Source of the DNA: Gallionella sp.
GTDB taxonomy: Bacteria; Pseudomonadota; Gammaproteobacteria; Burkholderiales; Gallionellaceae
Length of the DNA: 6,951 nucleotides
Direction of reading: 5' to 3'
NCBI GenBank assembly: GCA_004298605.1
Contig: SCPW01000133.1
Coordinates: forward strand, 1 to 6,951
Part shown: one piece after another, positions 1 through 5,641 of the stretch
Layout of the letters: the number at the start of each line of letters is the position of its first letter
How positions within the stretch are numbered: the stretch's first letter is position 1
Position numbers and translations under genes: made by a program
The notes under the pieces: model-generated
Told to the model about the DNA's origin: nothing
Seen by the model: only the letters and a program-made list of their open reading frames with translations
Databases searched by the model: none

Positions 1-574
1 AACCTTGCCGATTGATTTGATCGCGCAACTCGCGCAACTGCGCAAAGCGCAAACGCTGTGTGGCAACATCATCACAGGGCGCGGGAACCGCCATCAATCC
101 GCGCAACTTCAAGTTGGGTAGCAGTGCAATGGCGTGAGCCAAACCAAGCACTTCGTCTGGAGATACGCCGCTTTTGCTGGCTTCCCCGCTGGTATTGACC
201 TGCAAACATACTTGCAGCGGCGGCAGGTGCGCCGGGCGTTGCGCCGACAGCCGTTCGGCGATCTTCGGCCGGTCCACACTGTGGACCCAGGCAAAGTTTT
301 CTGCAATGGCGCGCGTCTTGTTGCTTTGGATCGGCCCGATGTAATGCCACTCAATCGGCAATCCATGCAGCGCGGCGCGCTTCTCCATAGCCTCCCGCAC
401 ATAGCTTTCCGCAAAGCGCAACTGCCCCGCACGATAAGCCTCGCGTATCGCATCGGGCGCGAACGTCTTGCTGACCGCCAGCAAGGCGATGTCATCTGCG
501 GCGCGCCCCGCCCCGGCAGCCGCTGCCGCTATCGCGGCGCGCGCGGCTTGCAAGTTGGAAGCTATTGTTGTCAT
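1..574 (-). CDS. yggS: YggS/PROSC-family pyridoxal-phosphate homeostasis protein, C-terminus cut off by window edge
   Basis: The minus strand reads without a stop from an ATG at 574 to the left edge, giving 191 residues of a family that is usually about 230. This family binds PLP in the cytoplasm, has no known catalytic activity, and helps balance vitamin B6 vitamers and amino-acid pools. Visible hallmarks are LLAVSKT at residues 31-37 with the PLP lysine at K36, IEWHYIGPIQSNKTR at 74-88, WVHSVDR at 96-102, LQVNTSGEASKSGV at 124-137 and LRGLMAVPAP at 157-166. The start is chosen because MTTIASNLQAAR matches the usual N-terminus; a GGGA lies only 2 bases upstream, so the ribosome site is tight. 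The usual GENYV motif reads AESYV here (residues 55-59). The gene is divergent from pilT, a common arrangement in betaproteobacteria. The missing part should contain the later phosphate-binding segment. Confidence 0.94.
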   Translation of the reverse strand, partial: MTTIASNLQAARAAIAAAAAGAGRAADDIALLAVSKTFAPDAIREAYRAGQLRFAESYVREAMEKRAALHGLPIEWHYIGPIQSNKTRAIAENFAWVHSVDRPKIAERLSAQRPAHLPPLQVCLQVNTSGEASKSGVSPDEVLGLAHAIALLPNLKLRGLMAVPAPCDDVATQRLRFAQLRELRDQINRQG

Positions 575-577
575 AAT
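548..577 (+). promoter_or_regulatory. Candidate sigma70 promoter for pilT
   Basis: TTGCAA at 548-553 (4 of 6 consensus bases) and CATAAT at 572-577 (5 of 6) are separated by 18 bp, inside the start of yggS. Transcription would begin near 584, giving a leader of about 38 bases before the pilT ATG. This is an inference from pattern only. Confidence 0.35.
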
Positions 578-584
578 CCCACGC

Positions 585-599
585 GGCGGCCAAGCCGCC
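585..599. promoter_or_regulatory. GGCGGC-CAA-GCCGCC hairpin in the yggS/pilT divergent gap
   Basis: A perfect 6-bp GC stem with a 3-base loop lies in the 47-bp gap between the two start codons. It would sit at the 5' end of a pilT transcript started at the candidate promoter, 7 bases before the AAGGGA ribosome site (607-612). It would also lie in the yggS leader on the other strand. It could influence translation or be a protein-binding palindrome; no function is established. Confidence 0.4.
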
Positions 600-615
600 C
601 CATCACAAGGGAAAG

Positions 616-621
616 ATTATA
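616..621 (-). promoter_or_regulatory. Possible -10 box for yggS
   Basis: On the minus strand 621-616 reads TATAAT, a perfect -10 consensus about 42 bp upstream of the yggS start. No convincing -35 box is found 16-18 bp further upstream (inside pilT), so this is a weak call. Confidence 0.22.
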
Positions 622-1665
622 ATGGATATCACTGAACTGCTTGCCTTCGGTGTCAAAAACAAGGCTTCCGACTTGCACCTTTCCGCCGGTTTGCCGCCCA
701 TGATCCGCGTGCATGGCGACATGCGCCGCATCAACCTGCCTTCGATGGGGCACAAGGAAGTCCACGCCATGGTGTATGACATCATGAACGACGGGCAGCG
801 CAAATTTTACGAGGAAAACAAGGAGGTGGATTTCTCCTTCGAGGTTCCCAACCTGGCGCGTTTTCGCGTCAACGCGTTTGTCCAGAATCGCGGCGCGGCG
901 GCGGTCATGCGCACCATTCCATCCAAAGTCCTTTCCCTGGAAGACCTGAAAGCGCCGAAAATTTTTACCGACATTTCCGAATTCCCGCGCGGCCTCGTGC
1001 TGGTGACAGGCCCGACCGGTTCGGGAAAATCCACCACGCTGGCGGCGATGGTCAATTACATCAACGAAAAGGAATTGGGGCACATCCTGACCGTGGAAGA
1101 CCCCATCGAATTCGTGCATGAAAGCAAAAAATGCCTGATTAACCAGCGCGAAGTGGGGCCGCATACGCTGTCGTTCAACAACGCGCTACGCTCTGCTCTG
1201 CGCGAAGACCCCGATGTGATCCTGGTCGGCGAAATGCGCGACCTGGAAACCATCCGCCTTGCCATGACGGCCGCCGAAACCGGCCACCTGGTGTTCGGCA
1301 CGCTGCACACCAGCTCGGCGGCAAAAACCATCGACCGCATCATCGACGTATTCCCTGCCGACGAAAAGGAAATGGTGCGCGCGATGCTGTCCGAATCGCT
1401 GCGCGCGGTGATTTCGCAAGCCCTGCTCAAGACCAAGGACGGCTCCGGTCGGGTGGCCGCGCACGAGATCATGATCTGTACCGCCGCGATCCGGAACCTG
1501 ATCCGCGAAGCCAAAGTGCCGCAGATGTATTCGGCCATCCAGACCGGCCAGAACATGGGGATGCAGACACTCGACCAATGCCTGTCCAACCTGGTCAAAA
1601 ACAACACCATTACCCCTGCGGAAGCGCGCGGCAAGGCCATGAACAAAGACCTGTTTCCCGGCTGA
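622..1665 (+). CDS. pilT: PilT, type IV pilus retraction ATPase
   Basis: PilT is the hexameric cytoplasmic ATPase at the base of the type IV pilus. It drives pilin depolymerisation and so retraction, twitching motility and DNA uptake. The 347-residue product is of normal family length. Seen motifs: N-terminal KASDLHLSAGLPP (14-26), Walker A GPTGSGKS (130-137), Asp box TVEDPIEF (157-164), Walker B VILVGEMRD with catalytic E204 (199-207), His box HLVFGTLHT (222-230), and the PilT-specific AIRNLIRE helix (289-296), which in characterised PilTs is needed for retraction. Nothing essential is missing. The start is supported by AAGGGA at 607-612, 9 bases ahead. It is followed after 40 bp by pilU in the same direction, the standard order. 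Sequence and context both point to a working retraction motor. Confidence 0.97.
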   Translation: MDITELLAFGVKNKASDLHLSAGLPPMIRVHGDMRRINLPSMGHKEVHAMVYDIMNDGQRKFYEENKEVDFSFEVPNLARFRVNAFVQNRGAAAVMRTIPSKVLSLEDLKAPKIFTDISEFPRGLVLVTGPTGSGKSTTLAAMVNYINEKELGHILTVEDPIEFVHESKKCLINQREVGPHTLSFNNALRSALREDPDVILVGEMRDLETIRLAMTAAETGHLVFGTLHTSSAAKTIDRIIDVFPADEKEMVRAMLSESLRAVISQALLKTKDGSGRVAAHEIMICTAAIRNLIREAKVPQMYSAIQTGQNMGMQTLDQCLSNLVKNNTITPAEARGKAMNKDLFPG

Positions 1666-1705
1666 CCGAGGTCTTTACGTTAGGATACACTAGGAGTTTT
1701 TTGTC

Positions 1706-2842
1706 ATGGAAAGAGACCAGGCCACCGAGCTGATACACAATCTGCTGCGCGGCATGATCAGCAGGAAAGCCTCCGATTTGTTCATCACCGCAGGTTTCCC
1801 GCCGGCGTTCAAGGTTGATGGGAAAATGACTCCCGTCTCCAACCAGGCGCTCACCCCGCAGCATACGCAGGAATTGGCGCGCAGCATTATGAACGACCGC
1901 CAGGCGGCCGAGTTCGAAGCCACCCACGAATGCAATTTCGCGATCAGCCCGCCCGGCATCGGCCGCTTCCGCGTCAACGTATTCATGCAACAGCAGCGTG
2001 TCGGGATGGTGCTGCGCACCATCACCACCAAAATTCCCGATCTCGACCAGATGGGCATGCCGGCAGTGCTCAAGGATATTGTGCTGACCAAGCGCGGGCT
2101 GGTGATCCTGGTCGGCGCGACCGGCTCCGGCAAATCCACCACGCTCGCCGCGATGCTGGGGCACCGCAACCGGAACAGCTTCGGCCACATCATCACCATC
2201 GAGGATCCGGTCGAATATGTTCACGAGCACGCCAACTGCATCATCACCCACCGCGAAGTCGGCGTGGATACCGAGTCCTGGCACAACGCGCTGAAGAACA
2301 CGCTGCGCCAGGCGCCCGACGTGATCCTGATCGGCGAAATCCGCGACCGCGAAACCATGGAATACGCCGTGGCTTTCGCCGAAACCGGCCACCTGTGCAT
2401 GGCCACGCTGCACGCCAACAGCGCCAATCAGGCATTGGATCGCATCATCAATTTCTTCCCGGAAGAGCGGCGCGAACAATTGCTGATGGACTTGTCGCTG
2501 AACGTCAAGGCGCTCATTTCGCAACGCCTGATCCCGAAAAAAGACGGCGTCGGTCGCGCGGCCGCGATGGAAATCCTGCTCAACTCCCCGCTGATTTCCG
2601 ACCTGATTTTCAAGGGTGAGGTGCATGGCATCAAGGAAGTGATGGCGAAATCGCGCGAGCTCGGCATGCAGACTTTCGACCAGGCCTTGTTTGACCTGTT
2701 CGATTCCGAGGTCATCACATATGAAGAAGCGCTGAAAAATGCCGATTCGGTGAACGACCTGCGCCTGCGCATCAAGCTCGAAAGCAGGAACGCCGTCGGG
2801 CGCGATGTGATGAGCGGAACGCAACATTTAAAAATGACCTGA
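1706..2842 (+). CDS. pilU: PilU, PilT-dependent retraction ATPase
   Basis: PilU is a PilT paralogue that works with PilT to increase retraction force; in the species studied it cannot retract pili alone. The 378-residue product has KASDLFITAGFPP (21-33), Walker A GATGSGKST (137-145), Asp box TIEDPVEY (164-171), Walker B VILIGEIRD with E211 (206-214) and His box HLCMATLHA (229-237). It is called PilU rather than a second PilT because it lacks the AIRNLIRE helix, reading LNSPLISDLIFKGE at the corresponding place (292-305). It also has a longer C-terminal tail (about 350-378) rich in charged residues. TAGGAG at 1691-1696 is a good ribosome site 9 bases before the ATG. Its stop lies 10 bp before the next gene, implying cotranscription. 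Confidence 0.95.
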   Translation: MERDQATELIHNLLRGMISRKASDLFITAGFPPAFKVDGKMTPVSNQALTPQHTQELARSIMNDRQAAEFEATHECNFAISPPGIGRFRVNVFMQQQRVGMVLRTITTKIPDLDQMGMPAVLKDIVLTKRGLVILVGATGSGKSTTLAAMLGHRNRNSFGHIITIEDPVEYVHEHANCIITHREVGVDTESWHNALKNTLRQAPDVILIGEIRDRETMEYAVAFAETGHLCMATLHANSANQALDRIINFFPEERREQLLMDLSLNVKALISQRLIPKKDGVGRAAAMEILLNSPLISDLIFKGEVHGIKEVMAKSRELGMQTFDQALFDLFDSEVITYEEALKNADSVNDLRLRIKLESRNAVGRDVMSGTQHLKMT

Positions 2843-2852
2843 TGGGGTTGGC

Positions 2853-3887
2853 GTGAATATACCTGTGCCGGAAAACGAACCGTCCCGCCTGCGGGCTTTG
2901 TCGGGCTATGCCATCCTCGACTCGGCAGCCGAGCAGGCTTACGATGACATGACCTACCTCGCCGCGAATATTTGCGGCACGCCCATCGCGCTGATCTCCC
3001 TGGTGGATGAAACGCGCCAGTGGTTCAAATCGCGCACGGGCCTGGCGCTCGCGCAAATACCCAGGGAATCCGCTTTCTGCGCGCACGCCCTCGCCGACCC
3101 GGATAATTTGCTGGTAATCGAAGACGCCAGCAAAGACCCGCGCTTTGCTTCCAACCCCCTGGTCGCGGGCGAGCCGCATATCCGCTTCTATGCCGGCGCA
3201 CCGCTGGTGACCGGGAATGGCGAGGTGCTGGGAACAATCTGCGTGCTTGACCGGCAGCCGCGCAGCCTGGACGAACATGCGCTGGAGGCTTTGCGTTGCC
3301 TGTCCAGGCAGGTGATGGCCCAGCTCGAATTGCGCAAATTGCTCAACACGCTGGGGAGCTGCCAGGAAGAACTGGTCCGGCTCAACGCCGTATCCGCTTC
3401 GCAAAATGCGATCGACGAATTGACCCAACTGTACAACCGGCACGCCTTTCAAGAAACGTTGATTGCAGAATGGGAGCGCACCTTCCGCTATTCCACCCCG
3501 CTCAGCCTGCTGATGATCGGTATCGACCATTTCGGGCCGTTCAACGATGAGTTTGGCCGCCCGGCAGGAGACCGGGCATTGCGCCGGATCGCGCAAATAC
3601 TGAGCGGCACGGCGCGCCTATGCGACATGGTGGCGCGCTGCGGCGACGAAGAGTTTGCGATCATCCTGCCGGCAACCGACAGCAAAGGCGCGCTGCAAAT
3701 TGCCGAACGTATCCGCGCCATGATCGAAGCGGAAAACTGGCCCCATCGCGGCCTGACCGCCAGCATTGGCGTCGCCAACTACACCAATCAGGTGGATGCG
3801 GATGCGCTTTTTAAACTGGCCGAACAGGCGTTGCGCCAGGCCAAAGACCAGGGCCGCAACCGCGTGGCCCGCGCCGGTACGCAGTAA
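2853..3887 (+). CDS. GAF-GGDEF signalling protein with a degenerate cyclase active site
   Basis: This is a 344-residue soluble protein with no membrane segment. An N-terminal GAF sensor domain (about 13-165) carries the typical PIALISLVDETRQWFKSR (44-61) and ESAFCAHAL (72-80) motifs. A GGDEF domain (about 186-341) begins DELTQLYNR (188-196). In active diguanylate cyclases this domain joins two GTP into c-di-GMP. Here the metal-ligand Asp of the DIDHFK motif is Gly (G223 in GIDHFG), the Lys of that motif is also Gly (G228), and the signature is GDEEF (264-268). N231, D240, E266, E267 and the ASIGVA strand are kept, as is an RxxD inhibitory site, RLCD (255-258), at the canonical five-residue distance. 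It may be a weak or dead enzyme acting as a c-di-GMP or GTP sensor. Translation starts at GTG, 10 bp after pilU, with GGGG at 2844-2847. The TAA stop shares its last base with the adjoining insertion sequence. Confidence 0.92.
   Translation: MNIPVPENEPSRLRALSGYAILDSAAEQAYDDMTYLAANICGTPIALISLVDETRQWFKSRTGLALAQIPRESAFCAHALADPDNLLVIEDASKDPRFASNPLVAGEPHIRFYAGAPLVTGNGEVLGTICVLDRQPRSLDEHALEALRCLSRQVMAQLELRKLLNTLGSCQEELVRLNAVSASQNAIDELTQLYNRHAFQETLIAEWERTFRYSTPLSLLMIGIDHFGPFNDEFGRPAGDRALRRIAQILSGTARLCDMVARCGDEEFAIILPATDSKGALQIAERIRAMIEAENWPHRGLTASIGVANYTNQVDADALFKLAEQALRQAKDQGRNRVARAGTQ
3885..3886. repeat. TA target duplication, left flank of the IS630 element
   Basis: This TA directly precedes the left inverted repeat and matches the TA after the right repeat at 5004-5005. 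IS630-family elements insert at and duplicate TA. This TA also forms the first two bases of the upstream gene's stop codon. Confidence 0.75.
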
Positions 3888-3918
3888 TTCAATTTCTAAG
3901 TTACAAGTGATTTAATGA
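3887..3918 (+). repeat. Left terminal inverted repeat of the IS630 element
   Basis: Read inward, the 32-bp end matches the reverse complement of 4972-5003 at about 25 of 32 positions. The best-conserved parts are the outer block TCAATTTCTAA (3889-3899) and an inner TAATGA (3913-3918). The transposase stop codon (3896-3898) lies within it. Confidence 0.8.
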
Positions 3919-4945
3919 TCCACGGCCAAGCGACGATGGATCGAACGCGGGCGAGGTCATTTTCCATTTCACGCAGTGCAGATTCGAGGTCCCCCTCAAG
4001 CGCGTCGATGCTGTCGAAGACAAGATTATGGAAAGATTTTTCGCGCAAATCATCCCATAGATGCTCGACCGGATTGAGTTCGGGAGAATAAGGCGGCAGC
4101 TTGAGCAGGCGCAGGTTTGCGGGCGGCGCCAATTCCTGGCTCCGATGCCGGCCCGCACCGTCCAGCACCATGACAATGCGGTCAGCGGGGCGTCTTGCCG
4201 CCACCTCATCGAGGAACAACTGCATACAGTCGCCATTGGCGTGCGGCAAGATAAGGGTGCCCAGCTCGCCATCGGCAACGGACACGGCGGCGTAAGCATA
4301 GGTGTATTCCCGCGTGACCACCGCCTCGACCATCGGGCGGGTGGGCTTGGCACCGGTAGCGGCGCGTGCCGGAGATGCGCCCGAAGCGCGCTTCATCTTG
4401 AAACATCAGCCGGATCGGCTCTTCGCCCGGCCAGCTTTGGCAGATTTCCGCGAGGGTGTCTTGGAGTTTTTTTTCCACTCTTCCTGCGCCGGAACATCCG
4501 CCTTGGGATGCCGCTTGTCGGGAGCCGGCTTGCGCCATCCATGCCGGTGCAGCAGGTTGTAGGCCGAGGCCAGTGCGGTCTTGCGCCCCAATCTGGCATC
4601 CAGCGCCCGTTTGATCTCGCCCACCACCAGAATGCCGCCTGCCGAGGCTTTCTCGAAGAAGGGCGCCAAAAACTCCGCTTCATCTTCCATGCTCATATTT
4701 TGCCGTGGACGATGTCCGCGCGGCGCGCACCTGTTGGCCAATTCGCCACGCGCAAAGCGGGTGCGTAATTTGCACGCCCAGCTTACCGATATTCCAAGTA
4801 TGTCTGCGGTCTGTTCCAGCGACAGACCATATGACAAGGGAAGTATCACCGCCTGCGCCTGCCGCAATTGCTCTACCGTCTTCGCCTGGATCAGTTGCGC
4901 TTCTGCCCGTTTAAGCGCTTCATGCCCTCTCGCCGTCATGCTCAT
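3896..4945 (-). pseudogene. IS630-family transposase, reading frame broken twice
   Basis: The transposase cuts and joins DNA at the IS ends with a DDE catalytic triad. Read from ATG at 4945, which has GGGGTG just upstream, the first frame encodes a helix-turn-helix region (LSLEQTADILGIS) as far as the A8 run at 4467-4474. The homology then continues one frame back with KKLQDTLAEICQ and MFQDEARFGRIS, which holds the first catalytic Asp (4395-4397). Between 4349 and 4358 it returns to the original frame with KPTRPMVEAVVTREYTY, VMVLDGAG (second Asp) and SPELNPVEHLW (catalytic Glu). The original frame has a stop at 4406-4408 if no shift occurs. The sum is about 350 codons, normal for the family. 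All three acidic residues remain. The first change could be programmed slippage, but the second looks like a 2-base loss. An alternative ATG at 4975 has no ribosome site. Confidence 0.88.
4467..4474 (-). other. A8 slippery run in the transposase gene
   Basis: On the coding strand the zero frame reads TGG AAA AAA AAC TCC, which contains the heptamer A AAA AAC in the phase needed for -1 slippage. After slipping, translation would continue into the frame holding the first catalytic Asp. An AGGAAG (plus 4480-4485) lies 7 bases upstream of the heptamer and resembles the Shine-Dalgarno stimulators of bacterial frameshift sites. A simple loss of one A from an original A9 would look the same. Confidence 0.5.
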
Positions 4946-4982
4946 TATGGCACCCCAAAAATTAAGGGTGCTCATTACGGCA
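4939..4982. repeat. 14-bp tandem-spaced direct repeat at the right IS end
   Basis: TGCTCATTAYGGCA occurs at 4939-4952 and 4969-4982, one mismatch apart and spaced exactly 30 bp. Because the spacing is a multiple of three, both copies give in-frame ATG codons for the transposase (4945 and 4975). The outer copy overlaps the terminal repeat, so the pair may be transposase binding sites or a duplicated start region. Confidence 0.7.
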
Positions 4983-5003
4983 TTTATAAATTAGAAATTG
5001 AGT
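4972..5003 (-). repeat. Right terminal inverted repeat of the IS630 element
   Basis: This is the partner of 3887-3918. Read inward it starts ACTCAATTTCTAA and ends TAATGA, with seven mismatches to the left end over 32 bp. The outer transposase ATG lies at its inner edge. Confidence 0.8.
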
Positions 5004-5005
5004 TA
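5004..5005. repeat. TA target duplication, right flank of the IS630 element
   Basis: This TA directly follows the right inverted repeat and matches the TA at 3885-3886. Confidence 0.72.
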
Positions 5006-5010
5006 AATTA

Positions 5011-5029
5011 CCCCCGGCAAAGCCGGGGG
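5011..5029. terminator. GC-rich hairpin, likely original terminator of the GAF-GGDEF operon
   Basis: CCCCCGGC-AAA-GCCGGGGG is a perfect 8-bp stem with a 3-base loop, followed by CTTATTA. With the insertion sequence and one TA removed, it lies 8 bp after the GAF-GGDEF stop, the place expected of a rho-independent terminator, although the T tract is poor. An almost identical hairpin lies at 5251-5269. Confidence 0.55.
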
Positions 5030-5250
5030 CTTATTAGGTGAGCACCTCAAAGGGGCCGATAAAACCGTGAGCCGCCTGAAGGCGGCCAAGTTTTCCTCCT
5101 TCCCCTTCAGGGGAAAGGTTGGGATGGGGGTGGGGGTTACGCTGTACGTATCTGCTCCACCACTCAAACCCATCCCCACCCTAACCCTCCCCTTGAAGGG
5201 GAGGGAATAAAGCTGGAGCGACCGTATCACACGGTCGAACCTTGCTTAGT

Positions 5251-5269
5251 CCCCCGGCATAGCCGGGGG
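5251..5269. terminator. Second copy of the GC-rich hairpin
   Basis: CCCCCGGC-ATA-GCCGGGGG has the same 8-bp stem as 5011-5029 with a different loop and is followed by TTT on the plus strand. It may act as a terminator or simply mark the right edge of the repeat cluster. Confidence 0.4.
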
Positions 5270-5641
5270 TTTACCTCACTGAATTATATGTGCCGCCTAC
5301 CAGCGTACCCTATTGATAGATGGCACACGGTCGGCCTACGACACGCAAAACACAAGCCCGGATACGCGGATAGCGGGTGGATTTAAGGGCAACACGGGCA
5401 GCAAATGAACGTTTCCAGCGATTGCACAGACAATCATGAAGTGATGGCAGAACCGAATGATTGCTATTGCAGTTCCGGGTGCGTCCATATATGGCTAACG
5501 CATCATTTGACGACCAACCTCATGGTGTAGAATAAGCCTCATTGGCGTCATGGGAGGCGTCCAAGTTTTTCAGGCAACACCTGTTTCATGCTTCCTGCAT
5601 TAGCCGAAACCCTACTCTGTGTAACTCAATTCTGGTTAATT
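5270..5641. other. Gene-free stretch upstream of the kinase gene
   Basis: These 372 bp contain no convincing gene on either strand. A 41-codon frame at 5405-5530 has no good ribosome site. A TGTGCC/GGCACA inverted repeat (5289-5294 and 5322-5327) and a small CAGG-CAACA-CCTG hairpin (5571-5583) are visible. The 10-mer CACACGGTCG at 5324-5333 repeats one at 5228-5237 in the neighbouring cluster. The stretch is less GC-rich than the genes and may be a long leader or decayed DNA. Confidence 0.5.
5507..5533 (+). promoter_or_regulatory. Weak candidate promoter for the kinase gene
   Basis: TTGACG (5507-5512) and TAGAAT (5528-5533) each match 5 of 6 sigma70 consensus bases, but the spacer is only 15 bp. 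Transcription from here would leave a leader of about 100 bases before the ATG at 5642. Confidence 0.28.

Larger units (their letters stand above)
3887..5003 (-). mobile_element. IS630-family insertion sequence, 1117 bp, probably inactive
   Basis: The element is bounded by imperfect terminal inverted repeats and flanked on both sides by TA, as expected for the IS630 (Tc1/mariner-like) family. Its length of 1117 bp is normal for the family. It carries one transposase locus on the minus strand, whose stop codon lies inside the left terminal repeat. The ends are AT-rich compared with the GC-rich neighbours, consistent with an acquired element. The reading-frame breaks in the transposase suggest it cannot move unaided, although an intact relative elsewhere in the genome could mobilise it through the terminal repeats. 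Confidence 0.9.
5011..5269. repeat. Palindromic repeat cluster bracketed by two copies of one hairpin
   Basis: Between the two CCCCCGGC-NNN-GCCGGGGG hairpins lie AGGTG-AG-CACCT (5036-5047), GCCGCC-TGAA-GGCGGC (5071-5086), a large imperfect inverted repeat (arms 5097-5138 and 5166-5206, loop of about 27 bp) and GACCGT-ATCAC-ACGGTC (5220-5236). The inner arms have strong purine/pyrimidine bias and each is itself a small hairpin, for example CCCTCCCC-TTGAA-GGGGAGGG (5185-5205). No open frame in the cluster resembles a protein. It resembles the extragenic palindromic or MITE-like repeats found in many proteobacterial genomes; the family cannot be named from the sequence alone. Confidence 0.7.

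Noticed and set aside
134..622. 162-codon plus-strand open frame opposite yggS
   Set aside because: It is antisense to a gene with clear YggS motifs, and its translation is Arg/Pro-rich with no recognisable domain.
571..1164. 197-codon minus-strand open frame opposite pilT
   Set aside because: It is a shadow of a GC-rich coding region; the plus strand is unambiguously PilT.
1610..2827. 405-codon minus-strand open frame covering all of pilU
   Set aside because: Despite its length it is a mirror of the PilU frame, with His/Gln/Arg-rich low-complexity content and no domain motifs.
2772..3596. 274-codon minus-strand open frame opposite the GAF-GGDEF gene
   Set aside because: The plus strand has diagnostic GAF and GGDEF motifs in order; the antisense frame has none.
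4061..4768. 235-codon plus-strand open frame within the insertion sequence
   Set aside because: It is antisense to the transposase and has no recognisable motif.
5011..5269. CRISPR-like array, because of repeated hairpins
   Set aside because: There are only two copies of the outer repeat, more than 200 bp apart, with no regular spacers.
5310..5380. Possible c-di-GMP (GEMM) riboswitch, suggested by GGCACACGG and ACACGCAAAACACAAGCC
   Set aside because: The GEMM core (paired tetraloop-receptor arms and the GGGACGCAAAGCC block) is not present in order, so the resemblance is too loose.
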